Assembly: GCA_963753105.1 (NCBI GenBank)
Contig: CAVWBD010000001.1
Span: 682,001-746,000, forward strand
Direction of reading: 5' to 3'
Length of the DNA stretch: 64,000 nt
Origin: SZUA-36 sp963753105
GTDB taxonomy: Bacteria > Pseudomonadota > Gammaproteobacteria > Xanthomonadales > SZUA-36
Part shown: positions 28,020-37,083 of the stretch, piece after piece
Position numbering within the stretch: the first letter of the stretch is position 1
How the letters are laid out: every line of letters begins with the position of its first letter
The notes under the pieces: model-generated
Databases searched by the model: none
What the model was told of the DNA's origin: nothing
What the model saw: only the letters and a program-made list of their open reading frames with translations
Position numbers and translations under genes: made by a program

Positions 28020-31000
28020 GCCGTGGCCTCCGCGGTAGATTCTGCATCGTCTGCTTTCGTTACACGCCACTCGACCTGTGGCAGTTTGCGCACCACCACG
28101 AACTCGTCGCGGTTGGAGCCAACCGTGCCGTAATAGTTAAACCCGTAAGCCAGTTGTGCGTAGCCGCCGATCATGTGGGTCGGTTTGACCACTGCACGGG
28201 TAACGGAGTTATGGATACCACCACGATGACCGGTGATCTGGCTGATTGGCGTGTTGATGATTTTCTCCTGGGCGTGGTACATCATGACCATGCCGTCAGG
28301 AACACGCTGGGAGACCACGGCGCGCGCTGCGATTGCGCCATTGGTGTTATACAACTCGATCCAGTCGTTATCTTCGCAATCAATTTTGGCGGCATCGTTT
28401 TCAGACATCCACACACAGGGCCCGCCACGGCTCAGGGTGAGCATCAGCAGGTTCTCCGAGTAGGTGCTGTGGATACCCCACTTCTGGTGCGGGGTGATCC
28501 AGTTCAATACAACCTGTTTATGTCCTTCGCCATGGGCATCGATCACCGGTGTTACCGTCTTGGTGTTAATCGGTGGCTTGTAGACACACAGGCTTTCACC
28601 AAAATCCCGCATCCAGGCATGATCCTGGTAGAACTGCTGGCGCCCGGTCAGGGTTCGCCACGGGATCAGTTCGTGCACATTGGTGTAGCAAGCGTTGTAG
28701 CTGACGTGTTCATCCTCCAGGCCACTCCAGGTCGGTGAGGAAATGATTTTGCGTGGCTGCGCCTGGATATCACGGAAACGGATTTTCTCGTCGTGCTTGG
28801 GCATGGCGAGGTGGGTATGATCCCGCCCTGTAATCTTACCCAGGGCTTCCCAGGCTTTGACCGCAACCTGTCCGTTGGTCTCCGGGGCCAGTGACAACAC
28901 CACTTCGCAAGCGTCAATATCAGAATCGATCTTTGGCAAGCCCTTCGATACACCCTCTTCGGTAACAAGCCGGTTCAGATCACCCAGCAGTTTGACCTCG
29001 TCCTCGGTGTTCCAGGCGATGCCTTTACCACCGTTACCGACCTTGGACATTAGTGGGCCGAGCGAGGTGAATTTCTTGTAGGTGTCCGGATAGTTGCGTA
29101 CGACTTCGATGTAGTTCGGCATGGTTTTGCCGGGAATCGCATCGCATTCACCCTTTTTCCAGTCCTTCACTTCCAGTGCCTGGCCCAGTTCTGCCGGGGT
29201 ATCGTGCAGGATAGGCAGCGCAATGATGTCGGTTTCGCTACCGAGGTGCCCAACACACAGTTCTGAATAAGTCTTTGCCAGTCCCTTGTATATATCCCAG
29301 TCACTGCGACTTTCCCAGGCGGGATCGACAGCGCGCGACAAGGGATGGATAAAGGGATGCATATCCGATGTATTCAGGTCGTTCTTTTCATACCAGGTCG
29401 AAGAAGGCAGAACGATATCCGAGTACACGCAGGTGGTGGACATTCTGAAATCCAGCGTGACCACCAGGTCCAGTTTGCCCTCGGTCTCATGGTCAACCCA
29501 TTCAACCTCACTAGGTTTCTGCCCACCCGTTTCACCCAGGTCCTTGCCGAGTACACCGTTCTTGGTGCCCAGCAGGTGTTTGAGCATGTATTCGTGCCCC
29601 TTGCCGGAGGAGCCCAGCAGGTTGGAGCGCCAGATAAAAAGGTTGCGCGGGAAATTTCGTGGATCATCCGGCGCCTGGCAGGACATCCGCAGACTGCCGT
29701 CCTTTAAACGGCCCGCCACGTAATCGACACTCCTCATACCTGCTTCTTTCGCCTGTTTGGAAAGCTCCAGCGGGTTTTCTTCCAGCTGTGGTGCTGATGG
29801 CAGCCAACCCATGCGTTCGGATCGGACATTGCAGTCGATCAGGCTCTGGTTCTTCCAGGCTGACTTATCCGCAAGCGGTGACAGAATCTCATCCAGTTCC
29901 AGCTTTTCATAACGCCATTGGTTCGAATGGTTGTAAAAGAATGAAGTACTGTTCATGTGGCGTGGCGGACGGTGCCAGTCCAGCCCGAAGGCCAACGGCA
30001 ACCAGCCGGTTTGTGGACGCAGTTTTTCCTGGCCCACATAATGTGCCCAGCCACCGCCGCTCTGACCCACGCAACCGCACATGATCAGCATGTTGATAAT
30101 GCCGCGGTAGGTCATATCCATGTTGTACCAGTGGTTGATCGCGGCACCCAAAATCACCATCGAACGGCCATGGGTCTTGTCGGCGGTATCGGCAAACTCA
30201 CGTGCTACCTGGATGATCTGTTCGCGGTTAACACCGGTGATCTTCTCCTGCCAGGCCGGTGTATAAGGAATATCGTCATCGTAACTTTGCGCAACCTGGT
30301 CATCATTCAGGCCGCGGTCCAGACCGTAATTCGCCAGCATCAGGTCATAGACGGTAACGGCTTTGACGGTACCTTCAGCCAGTTCCAGTGTCTTTACCGG
30401 TACCTTGCGGTTCAAAATGGAGTCGTGGTCGGAATGTGCAAAAATTTCCTGGTCGTGTTCCTGGTTACCGAAATACGGGAAAGCCACGGGCAGGACCTCG
30501 TCGGACAAATCCAGGAAGCTGAGCAGGGGGGTGATATCGCTATCGTCCTGCTGGTTCTTTTCCTCCAGGTTCCATTTGCCCGCATCACCCCAGCGTGCGC
30601 CGATGGTGCCATTGGGCACCACGACCCGTTGGCTGTCCGTATCGAATACAACCGGTTTCCAGTCGGGGTTGTTTTCGTGGTTTAAAGCCCCGGCAAAATC
30701 GGAGGCACGTAGTGTGCGCCCGGGTACCCAGCGACCGTCTTTTTTATCCAGCATGACCAGGAACGGCATATCGGAATATTTGCGAATGTATTCACTGAAG
30801 TATTTGCTGGGGTTATCCACGTGGAATTCTTTCAGGATAACGTGTCCCATTGCCATGGCGACGGCGGCATCGGTACCCTGACGGGCGGGTATCCATGTAT
30901 CGGAAAGCTTGGCAACCTCTGAGTAATCGGGTGTAACCGCTACGGTCTTGGCGCCCTTGTAACGTACTTCGGTGAAAAAATGTGCATCCGGCGTACGTGT

Positions 31001-31780
31001 CTGCGGCACATTTGAGCCCCAGGCAATGATGTAGTTCGAGTTGTACCAGTCGGCACTTTCCGGCACGTCGGTCTGCTCGCCCCAGGTCTGCGGTGAGCTC
31101 GGCGGCAGGTCGCAATACCAGTCGTAAAAACTCATGCAGGTGCCGCCGATCAGCGACATGTAACGAGAGCCGCCAGCGTAGGAGACCATCGACATGGCAG
31201 GGATCGGGGAAAACCCGATGACCCGGTCCGGTCCATACTTCTTGGCGGTATAGATATTCGAGGCCGCAATGATCTCGTTCAACTCGTCCCATTCACCACG
31301 GACCATGCCACCCATACCGCGCGCGGACTTGTAGGCTTTGGTCGCCGATTCATCCTCCATGAGATGCTGCCAGGCAACAACCGGATCGCCGTACTGCTCC
31401 TTCATATCCCGCCAGGACTTCAATAACTGGCTGCGGATCATCGGGTACTTCAGACGTGCCGAACTGTACAGGTACCAGGAATAACTGGCGCCCCTGGAGC
31501 AGCCACGGGGTTCGTGGTTGGGCAAGTCAGGCCGTGTGCGCGGATAATCGGTCTGCTGGGTTTCCCAGGTGACCAGGCCGCCCTTGACGTAAATCTTCCA
31601 GCTACATGAGCCGGTGCAATTCACCCCGTGGGTGGAACGCACGATCTTGTCATGCGACCAGCGTCCGCGGTAGGCGCGTTCCCAATCACGTGGCTCTGAC
31701 GTGGTAATGCCATGTCCATCGGAAAACTTTTCCGGTTTTTTCCTGGTGAAATAGGTCAGGTTGTCGAGAAAGTGACTCAT
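28016..31780 (-). CDS. narG: respiratory nitrate reductase alpha subunit, Mo-bisMGD
   Basis: 1254 residues, full length. It reduces nitrate to nitrite in the cytoplasm. The N-terminal [4Fe-4S] (FS0) ligands are H51, C55, C59 (HGVNCTGSCSW) and C94 (RGCSRGAS). The molybdenum-coordinating aspartate is in YDWYCDLPPSSP near D224, the place of E. coli Asp222. Further MGD contacts include the GGWAHYVGQEKLRPQTGW block. There is no Tat leader beyond the vestigial type seen in NarG. It starts 15 bases after the upstream narK. Undamaged over 3.7 kb. Confidence 0.97.
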   Translation of the reverse strand: MSHFLDNLTYFTRKKPEKFSDGHGITTSEPRDWERAYRGRWSHDKIVRSTHGVNCTGSCSWKIYVKGGLVTWETQQTDYPRTRPDLPNHEPRGCSRGASYSWYLYSSARLKYPMIRSQLLKSWRDMKEQYGDPVVAWQHLMEDESATKAYKSARGMGGMVRGEWDELNEIIAASNIYTAKKYGPDRVIGFSPIPAMSMVSYAGGSRYMSLIGGTCMSFYDWYCDLPPSSPQTWGEQTDVPESADWYNSNYIIAWGSNVPQTRTPDAHFFTEVRYKGAKTVAVTPDYSEVAKLSDTWIPARQGTDAAVAMAMGHVILKEFHVDNPSKYFSEYIRKYSDMPFLVMLDKKDGRWVPGRTLRASDFAGALNHENNPDWKPVVFDTDSQRVVVPNGTIGARWGDAGKWNLEEKNQQDDSDITPLLSFLDLSDEVLPVAFPYFGNQEHDQEIFAHSDHDSILNRKVPVKTLELAEGTVKAVTVYDLMLANYGLDRGLNDDQVAQSYDDDIPYTPAWQEKITGVNREQIIQVAREFADTADKTHGRSMVILGAAINHWYNMDMTYRGIINMLIMCGCVGQSGGGWAHYVGQEKLRPQTGWLPLAFGLDWHRPPRHMNSTSFFYNHSNQWRYEKLELDEILSPLADKSAWKNQSLIDCNVRSERMGWLPSAPQLEENPLELSKQAKEAGMRSVDYVAGRLKDGSLRMSCQAPDDPRNFPRNLFIWRSNLLGSSGKGHEYMLKHLLGTKNGVLGKDLGETGGQKPSEVEWVDHETEGKLDLVVTLDFRMSTTCVYSDIVLPSSTWYEKNDLNTSDMHPFIHPLSRAVDPAWESRSDWDIYKGLAKTYSELCVGHLGSETDIIALPILHDTPAELGQALEVKDWKKGECDAIPGKTMPNYIEVVRNYPDTYKKFTSLGPLMSKVGNGGKGIAWNTEDEVKLLGDLNRLVTEEGVSKGLPKIDSDIDACEVVLSLAPETNGQVAVKAWEALGKITGRDHTHLAMPKHDEKIRFRDIQAQPRKIISSPTWSGLEDEHVSYNACYTNVHELIPWRTLTGRQQFYQDHAWMRDFGESLCVYKPPINTKTVTPVIDAHGEGHKQVVLNWITPHQKWGIHSTYSENLLMLTLSRGGPCVWMSENDAAKIDCEDNDWIELYNTNGAIAARAVVSQRVPDGMVMMYHAQEKIINTPISQITGHRGGIHNSVTRAVVKPTHMIGGYAQLAYGFNYYGTVGSNRDEFVVVRKLPQVEWRVTKADDAESTAEATA

Positions 31781-31795
31781 GGGTTTCTCCAGAAA

Positions 31796-33403
31796 TTAGG
31801 GGTTGTGGAACTCGGCGTCTTTACGCAGGTAGAACCACCAGTTGATCAGGATGCAGATAAAATAAAAGGCGGCAAAACCAAACAATGCATTTTCTGGTGT
31901 GGTCGCCTTGATTTGCTCACCAAATACTTTCGGAATATAAAACGCACCGTAGGCGGCAATGGCGGATGTCCAGCCCAGGACAGGTCCGGCCTGTTCCTTG
32001 TTGAATACCTGTGAGATCGTGCGGAAGGTCGATCCGTTACCAATACCGGTCGCGGCAAACAGCACCAGGAACAGCAGCAGGAAGGGTACAAAATATTCTT
32101 CCGGGGTCGCCGATGCGTAGGCAACTCTGAGGTAATAGGCCACGCCCAGGGCGCTGAACAACATGACAAACGAAATGATCTGGGTAACCTTGGCGCCGCC
32201 AATCTTGTCGGCAATCTGACCACCAATCGGCCGGATCAATGCGCCGATAAAGGCGCCCATCCATGCGTACATCAGCGCTGACGGGCCATTGGGATTGACC
32301 AGGTCATGTGTCATGACACCATCGACCATCACGTGCTGGTAACCAAATACAACCTTGATCGCCAGTGCAAAGGTGGCGGCATAACCGATAAACGAACCGA
32401 AGGTCATCGTGTAGATGACAGTCATCACCCAGGTGTGTTTGTTTTTAAATATTTTGTACTGACGAGTCAGGTTGGTACCGACATCGCCGGGTATGAGCTT
32501 GAGCAAGCCCACGGTCGCAACGACGACCAGCAACAAGACAATCTCCTTCGGTACACCGAAGCCGGAACCATTTGCGGATTCGGGTAACATCAACCAAAGA
32601 CCGCTGCCCGCGGTAAACAGGGCAATCAACAACATACCGCTGATAATCGCAAACGAGGAGATCGGGCTACCGAGATGCGGCGATACGTGTTCGTCACGAA
32701 TATTGTTCATCCCGAACCAGCCGGCAAAGGCCAGCGGGATCAGGAATAACAGCCAGACGAAACCGGCATTTTGCAAATAGGTTTCAGTGCCGGCCGGGAT
32801 TTTGCCAATCAGCGTGCCACTGGAGGTCTGCAAGGTCATCGAATCGCCACCAAACAGGGCGAATGTCATGCTGAGTGGCACCAGGATCTGCATCGTGGTG
32901 ACACCAAAATTACCCAGTCCGGCATTCAGTCCCAGCGCCAGGCCCTGCTGTTTCTTGGGGTAGAAGAAGCTGATATTGGACATGGAGGATGCGAAGTTGC
33001 CGCCGCCGATACCGGATAGCAGTGCCAGCAACTGGAATTGCCACAAAGGCGTATTTGGATCCTGCAGCGCCATACCGGCGCCTGCTGCGGGAATCATCAA
33101 TAGTGCAGTGGTGAAGAATATGGTGTTACGGCCACCGGCGATACGTATAAAGAACGTACTTGGAATGCGCAGGGTAGCGCCGGAAAGACCAGCGACTGCC
33201 GCCAGGGAGAACAATTCGGATTTTGCAAATGGGAACCCGAGATTGAGCATCTGTACCGTGATAATGCCCCAGTACAGCCAGACGGCGAAGCCGCATAGCA
33301 GGCTGGGGATGGAAATCCACAGGTTGCGGGTGGCGATGGATTTACCGGTTGCCGCCCACTCCTGTTCGTCTTCCGGATTCCAACTTTGAATATCTTTAGC
33401 CAT
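31796..33403 (-). CDS. narK: NarK-type MFS nitrate/nitrite transporter
   Basis: 535 residues with twelve transmembrane helices. Both nitrate signatures are recognisable as Gly-rich stretches (LLSGIGGGNFASSMSNISFF and ATGIGNGSTFRTISQ). Conserved arginines sit in TLRIPSTFF and GALIRPIGG. The length above 460 residues with an enlarged loop between helices 5 and 7 places it in the NarK2-like nitrate/nitrite exchanger class. It is the gene immediately before narG (15 bases) and 63 bases after the larger transporter, consistent with exporting nitrite made by NarG. Confidence 0.93.
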   Translation of the reverse strand: MAKDIQSWNPEDEQEWAATGKSIATRNLWISIPSLLCGFAVWLYWGIITVQMLNLGFPFAKSELFSLAAVAGLSGATLRIPSTFFIRIAGGRNTIFFTTALLMIPAAGAGMALQDPNTPLWQFQLLALLSGIGGGNFASSMSNISFFYPKKQQGLALGLNAGLGNFGVTTMQILVPLSMTFALFGGDSMTLQTSSGTLIGKIPAGTETYLQNAGFVWLLFLIPLAFAGWFGMNNIRDEHVSPHLGSPISSFAIISGMLLIALFTAGSGLWLMLPESANGSGFGVPKEIVLLLVVVATVGLLKLIPGDVGTNLTRQYKIFKNKHTWVMTVIYTMTFGSFIGYAATFALAIKVVFGYQHVMVDGVMTHDLVNPNGPSALMYAWMGAFIGALIRPIGGQIADKIGGAKVTQIISFVMLFSALGVAYYLRVAYASATPEEYFVPFLLLFLVLFAATGIGNGSTFRTISQVFNKEQAGPVLGWTSAIAAYGAFYIPKVFGEQIKATTPENALFGFAAFYFICILINWWFYLRKDAEFHNP

Positions 33404-33466
33404 AAGGTTCTCCTGACCTTGTCTTCAAGGGCATGCTGCCCCCGGTTTTTTGTGTGTTGCGACCCT

Positions 33467-36175
33467 TCAGTCGCACCTTACCTCTGCATCTTTACGCCTG
33501 TACCACCACCAGGTTGTCAGCACGCAACTCAGGTAGAACACGCTGAATACACTGATGGCGAGGTGGGCTGAACCAGTAGCCTGCAAGGACGTTGCTACGA
33601 ACGCCGGTATGAAAAACAGACCCAGCGCGGCAATGGCACTGGTGAACCCCAGTGCGACCGATGCTTCGACGTCGCCTGCGGTAATTGCTGCTTCCTGTGC
33701 GGTTTGATCCTGGCCCATGGCTGTCCGTTCATGCAGTTTCCTGAAAACGGCAGGTACAACATGGAACACTGATCCGTTACCGATGCCTGCGGTAATAAAC
33801 AGCAGCATAAAGGCCATGAAGAACCCGGTTACATCCTGTGCGCCGGCTCCTGAGGGCAGGCTGAGCAATACCCAGATCCCCGCCAGAAACATGACAGCGA
33901 AATTCCAGATCGTTACCTTGGCGCCACCGACCCGGTCAGACAACCAACCGCCAAGCGGTCGAATCAGGGCACCCAGTAATGGTCCTGCAAAGGCCCACTT
34001 GAGCGCTCCGGATTCAGGGAACAGAACGGCCAGCAGGATGGGGAAGGCCGCTGCGAATCCGATAAAGGAACCAAAGGTGCCGGTGTAGAGCCAACTCAGC
34101 ACCCAAGCATGTTTGCTTGTAAAGATTGCGCTCTTCTCGCCGTAGGTCTCCTGGACACTACGCAGATTGTTCTGGCCAAACGCAACACCAAGGGTTGCGA
34201 GCAGGATAAAGGGTATCCAGATCAGACCGGCGTTTTGCAGCCATGCCTGGCTGGTGACACCACCCACTTCATAGGTCTGGGGCAAACCACCCTTGAAGGC
34301 CAGTGCACCGCTGAAAATCACCAGGGGTACAACGGCCTGCATGATACCAACACCGAGATTGCCGATACCGGCGTTCCAGCCCAGCGCGGCACCCAGCTTT
34401 TTCCTGGGGAAAAAGAAACTGATATGCGCCATGCTGGCGGAGAAATTACCGCCACCCAAACCGCACAGCAGCGCGATAAAGACAAACACGATGTACGAGG
34501 TATCAGCGTTCTGAACCGCCACGGCCATCCACAGGGTCGGGACCAGCAGGGTCAGGGTGCTGAATATGGTGAAGTTCCTGCCGCCAAAAATAGGCACCAC
34601 AAACGAGTAGAGAAGTCTGAAAGCCGCACCGGAAAGACCCGGGATAGCAGCCAGCCAGAACAGTTCACCGGTGCTGAAATTGAAGCCAATACGCGGCAGT
34701 TCGATGACTACCACACTCCATACGATCCAGACCGCGAAGGACAATAACAGGGGCGGCATGGAGAAGATCAGGTTACGCAAAGCAATGGTGCGTCCGCCTT
34801 TTGCCCAGAACTCGGGGTCATCCGGGCGCCAGTTGCTGATCCAGCGACCGGCAGCGGTGACCGGTCGGGCCAGTTCTTCCTGGACCAACTGATCGCGTAA
34901 TCCGGGCCTGCGTGCCAGGACTTCTTCACGTTCACCCCTGGCCGCCATCCAGGTCCAGATCATGACGCCTGCGAGCACACCGAACATCAACATGAAGGTG
35001 GTGCTGCGAACACCGGTCGCATCGACCGCGATACCAAACATGATGGGCAATGTGAAACCGCCCAATCCGCCGATGACACCCACCAGGCCGCCAACCGGAC
35101 CCATGTTTCCGGCGTAATGATCGGCCAGGCTGCGGTAGACGCTGGCTTTACCGATACCCTGGGCAATACCGACAATAAATGCCAGTGCCGTAAACAGCAC
35201 AACACCTGTTGCGATTCCAAAAGTCAGATCTCCGTCGATCCTGTGGATGGTGACGGATGTTGGCGGGTAGGACATGAAGAACAGGCAGACGATACAGACC
35301 CAGAATACCCACCAGGTAACGGTGTCACCGCCAAATTTATCGGAAATCCATCCGCCCAGGGCACGGATGACACCGGAAGGCAGCACAAAGATCAATGAGA
35401 TCAACGCCGCCTGTTGCAGGCTCAAGCCGTATTCCGTCATGTAGTACTTGGGCAGCCACAGCGATAGTGCAACAAAGCCGCCAAATACAAAGTAATAGGC
35501 AAGACCGTAGCGCCAGACCCGGGTTTCTGTGAGCGCCTTGAACTGCTCACTCAGAGAAGGAAAACTACTGTTCTTCTGGCGTTCCTCATACTGGGGGTCC
35601 GGGAAGGTAAATATCAGGAATACAAAAGCCATGATCAACATGGCGACGGAATAGATGGTGGGAACCGCCCGCCAGCCCATGGCCACGATGATCAACGGTG
35701 CGACAAATATATTCAGAGCCGCCCCGGCGTTACCGGCGCCGAAGATACCCATCGCAAAGCCCTGGCGTTTCTGCTCAAACCAGGCCGAGGTATAGGCGAT
35801 ACCAATGGCGAAAGAACCACCGGCCAGACCCATGCACAGACCGATAACAAGGTATTGCCAAAGCTGATCGGCAAAATGCAATCCATAGGTTGCGATGGCG
35901 ACCAGGATCATCTGAATAAAATAAACCCTGCGCCCACCAAAGCGGTCGGTGAGAAAGCCCAGCGGCAACCGCACCAGGGAGCCGGTCAATATGGGTGTGG
36001 CAATCAACAGGCCAAACTCGGTTTCACTCAGACCCAGTTCACCCTTGATCTTGATCCCGATCACGGAAAACATGGTCCACACGGCGAAGTTCACCGTAAA
36101 CGCCAGTGTATTCATGCTCAGGACGGAGATTTGTTTCTTCTTGTCGTATTCGTATACAGGAGAAGGGGTTGCCAT
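33467..36175 (-). CDS. narK: double-length NarK1-NarK2 fusion transporter
   Basis: About 902 residues from ATG 36175 (MATPSPVYEYDKK, AGGA upstream). Residues about 1-430 form a NarK1-like nitrate/proton symporter (LAGGSFAIGIAY, GIGKASVYRSLADHY). A hydrophilic linker (RGEREEVLARRPGL) leads to a NarK2-like exchanger (ALLCGLGGGNFSASMAHISFF, TAGIGNGSVFHVVP), so about 24 helices in all. Such fusions are known in Paracoccus, where the halves import nitrate with protons and then exchange it for nitrite. It heads the nar operon and has a good sigma-70 promoter upstream. Together with the next gene there are three NarK units. Confidence 0.93.
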   Translation of the reverse strand: MATPSPVYEYDKKKQISVLSMNTLAFTVNFAVWTMFSVIGIKIKGELGLSETEFGLLIATPILTGSLVRLPLGFLTDRFGGRRVYFIQMILVAIATYGLHFADQLWQYLVIGLCMGLAGGSFAIGIAYTSAWFEQKRQGFAMGIFGAGNAGAALNIFVAPLIIVAMGWRAVPTIYSVAMLIMAFVFLIFTFPDPQYEERQKNSSFPSLSEQFKALTETRVWRYGLAYYFVFGGFVALSLWLPKYYMTEYGLSLQQAALISLIFVLPSGVIRALGGWISDKFGGDTVTWWVFWVCIVCLFFMSYPPTSVTIHRIDGDLTFGIATGVVLFTALAFIVGIAQGIGKASVYRSLADHYAGNMGPVGGLVGVIGGLGGFTLPIMFGIAVDATGVRSTTFMLMFGVLAGVMIWTWMAARGEREEVLARRPGLRDQLVQEELARPVTAAGRWISNWRPDDPEFWAKGGRTIALRNLIFSMPPLLLSFAVWIVWSVVVIELPRIGFNFSTGELFWLAAIPGLSGAAFRLLYSFVVPIFGGRNFTIFSTLTLLVPTLWMAVAVQNADTSYIVFVFIALLCGLGGGNFSASMAHISFFFPRKKLGAALGWNAGIGNLGVGIMQAVVPLVIFSGALAFKGGLPQTYEVGGVTSQAWLQNAGLIWIPFILLATLGVAFGQNNLRSVQETYGEKSAIFTSKHAWVLSWLYTGTFGSFIGFAAAFPILLAVLFPESGALKWAFAGPLLGALIRPLGGWLSDRVGGAKVTIWNFAVMFLAGIWVLLSLPSGAGAQDVTGFFMAFMLLFITAGIGNGSVFHVVPAVFRKLHERTAMGQDQTAQEAAITAGDVEASVALGFTSAIAALGLFFIPAFVATSLQATGSAHLAISVFSVFYLSCVLTTWWWYRRKDAEVRCD

Positions 36176-36281
36176 TTTATTTTCCTGCTTTTTAGGTTTG
36201 CCAAGCACTTGATGACGGTTACACGCGGGGCTGTTGAGCACCCTGGCCACTAGCTCTTGATATCCAGAAAGTACTAGCGCC

Positions 36282-36310
36282 AACATAGAAGCAACTCAAT
36301 AGATTGTCAA
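36282..36310 (-). promoter_or_regulatory. sigma-70 promoter of the narK-narGHJI operon with an overlapping symmetric sequence
   Basis: Minus strand TTGACA (36305-36310), a 17-base spacer and TATGTT (36282-36287), about 107 bases before the narK ATG. A TCAA-N5-TTGA symmetry overlaps the -35 box (36307-36320), a plausible site for the divergently encoded Rrf2 protein. I see no full FNR box (TTGAT-N4-ATCAA), only half sites. Confidence 0.6.
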
Positions 36311-36366
36311 GTCCATTGATATATGGCATGTGTAATGGGGTTGAAAATGTGAGATAAATAGCGGCC

Positions 36367-36789
36367 ATGTATTTAAGCAGACCAGCCGAATATGCCCTGC
36401 GGGCCTCGACATACCTGGCGCGCCTGGAACCTGGCAAGCGCATCACTTCCAGCCAGCTCGCCCAGGCCGTTGATATACCACCGGCTTTTCTTTCCAAGAT
36501 CATGCGCAGGTTGACCGCCAACGGTATAGTCGATTCAAAAAAAGGCCACCACGGCGGTTTCGTATTGGCCAGGCCGCCGGTGGAGATCCGGTTTCTCGAT
36601 ATTCTGCGGGCGGTGGAATTCGGACCCATCAAGGACCATTGCCTGTTCGGCCTGGGCAACTGTGATGAGAGCAACCCCTGCCCATTGCACTTAGAGTGGG
36701 AGATCCTTAAACAACAAATCGAAGAATGGGCCAGGACGCATACGCTGGGCGAGTCGGCCAGTGCCGTGCAGGCGTTCAAACAAGAATAG
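36367..36789 (+). CDS. Rrf2-family Fe-S transcriptional regulator (NsrR/IscR relative)
   Basis: 140 residues. The N-terminal winged helix (YLSRPAEYALRASTYLA, then ITSSQLAQAVDIPPAFLSKIM) and wing (KKGHHGGFVLARP) are typical Rrf2. Three cysteines in HCLFGLGNCDESNPCPLH have the C-x6-C-x5-C type spacing of NsrR-like proteins, suggesting a [4Fe-4S] or [2Fe-2S] cluster that senses nitric oxide or redox state. It is divergent from narK with a 191-base shared regulatory region, so control of the nar operon and itself is the natural inference. It is distinct from the narXL system, which is not present here. Confidence 0.88.
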   Translation: MYLSRPAEYALRASTYLARLEPGKRITSSQLAQAVDIPPAFLSKIMRRLTANGIVDSKKGHHGGFVLARPPVEIRFLDILRAVEFGPIKDHCLFGLGNCDESNPCPLHLEWEILKQQIEEWARTHTLGESASAVQAFKQE

Positions 36790-37083
36790 CCCTGAACCTA
36801 TATTCCGTTCACTAGTAACCTGTGGCGGGGGCTGGTGCGGGTACTCCAACTGTCTGGGCAACGACCTTTCTACCAGGGGAGTGCGCTGCTTTTTTCAGAA
36901 CCTTACGAAACAGGACGTTGGGTAAGAGCCCCAAGGATGGGATCGCTCCTGCGCATCCTGCGCCCGCGATCTACCGTTCATCCTGAACATAACGGCGTGT
37001 TCTGAAAAAAGACAGGCGCTCACCTGGTTCAATAGTTTTTTGAGAAATTGAGATCAATAAAATCAGCCGCGATTGTTCTCGAA
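36790..37083. other. convergent intergenic region with long imperfect inverted repeat
   Basis: Holds only the structure described at 36883-37019. No gene is visible. Confidence 0.5.
36883..37019. repeat. 137-bp element with about 20-bp imperfect terminal inverted repeats, T6 on each arm
   Basis: The left arm GCGCTGCTTTTTTCAGAAC (36883-36901) pairs with the right arm GTTCTGAAAAAAGACAGGCGC (36999-37019), with two extra bases in the right arm. It sits between convergent genes and has a T6 run on each outgoing strand. It may be a MITE-like remnant or a bidirectional transcription end. It is unrelated to the 143-bp MITEs. Confidence 0.55.

Noticed and set aside
27312..28133. 273-codon plus-strand open frame opposite narH
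   Set aside because: Antisense shadow with no recognisable domain. NarH cysteine motifs are on the minus strand.
36241..36330. FNR box upstream of narK
   Set aside because: Only TTGAT half-sites are present. No second half at the required 4-base spacing.
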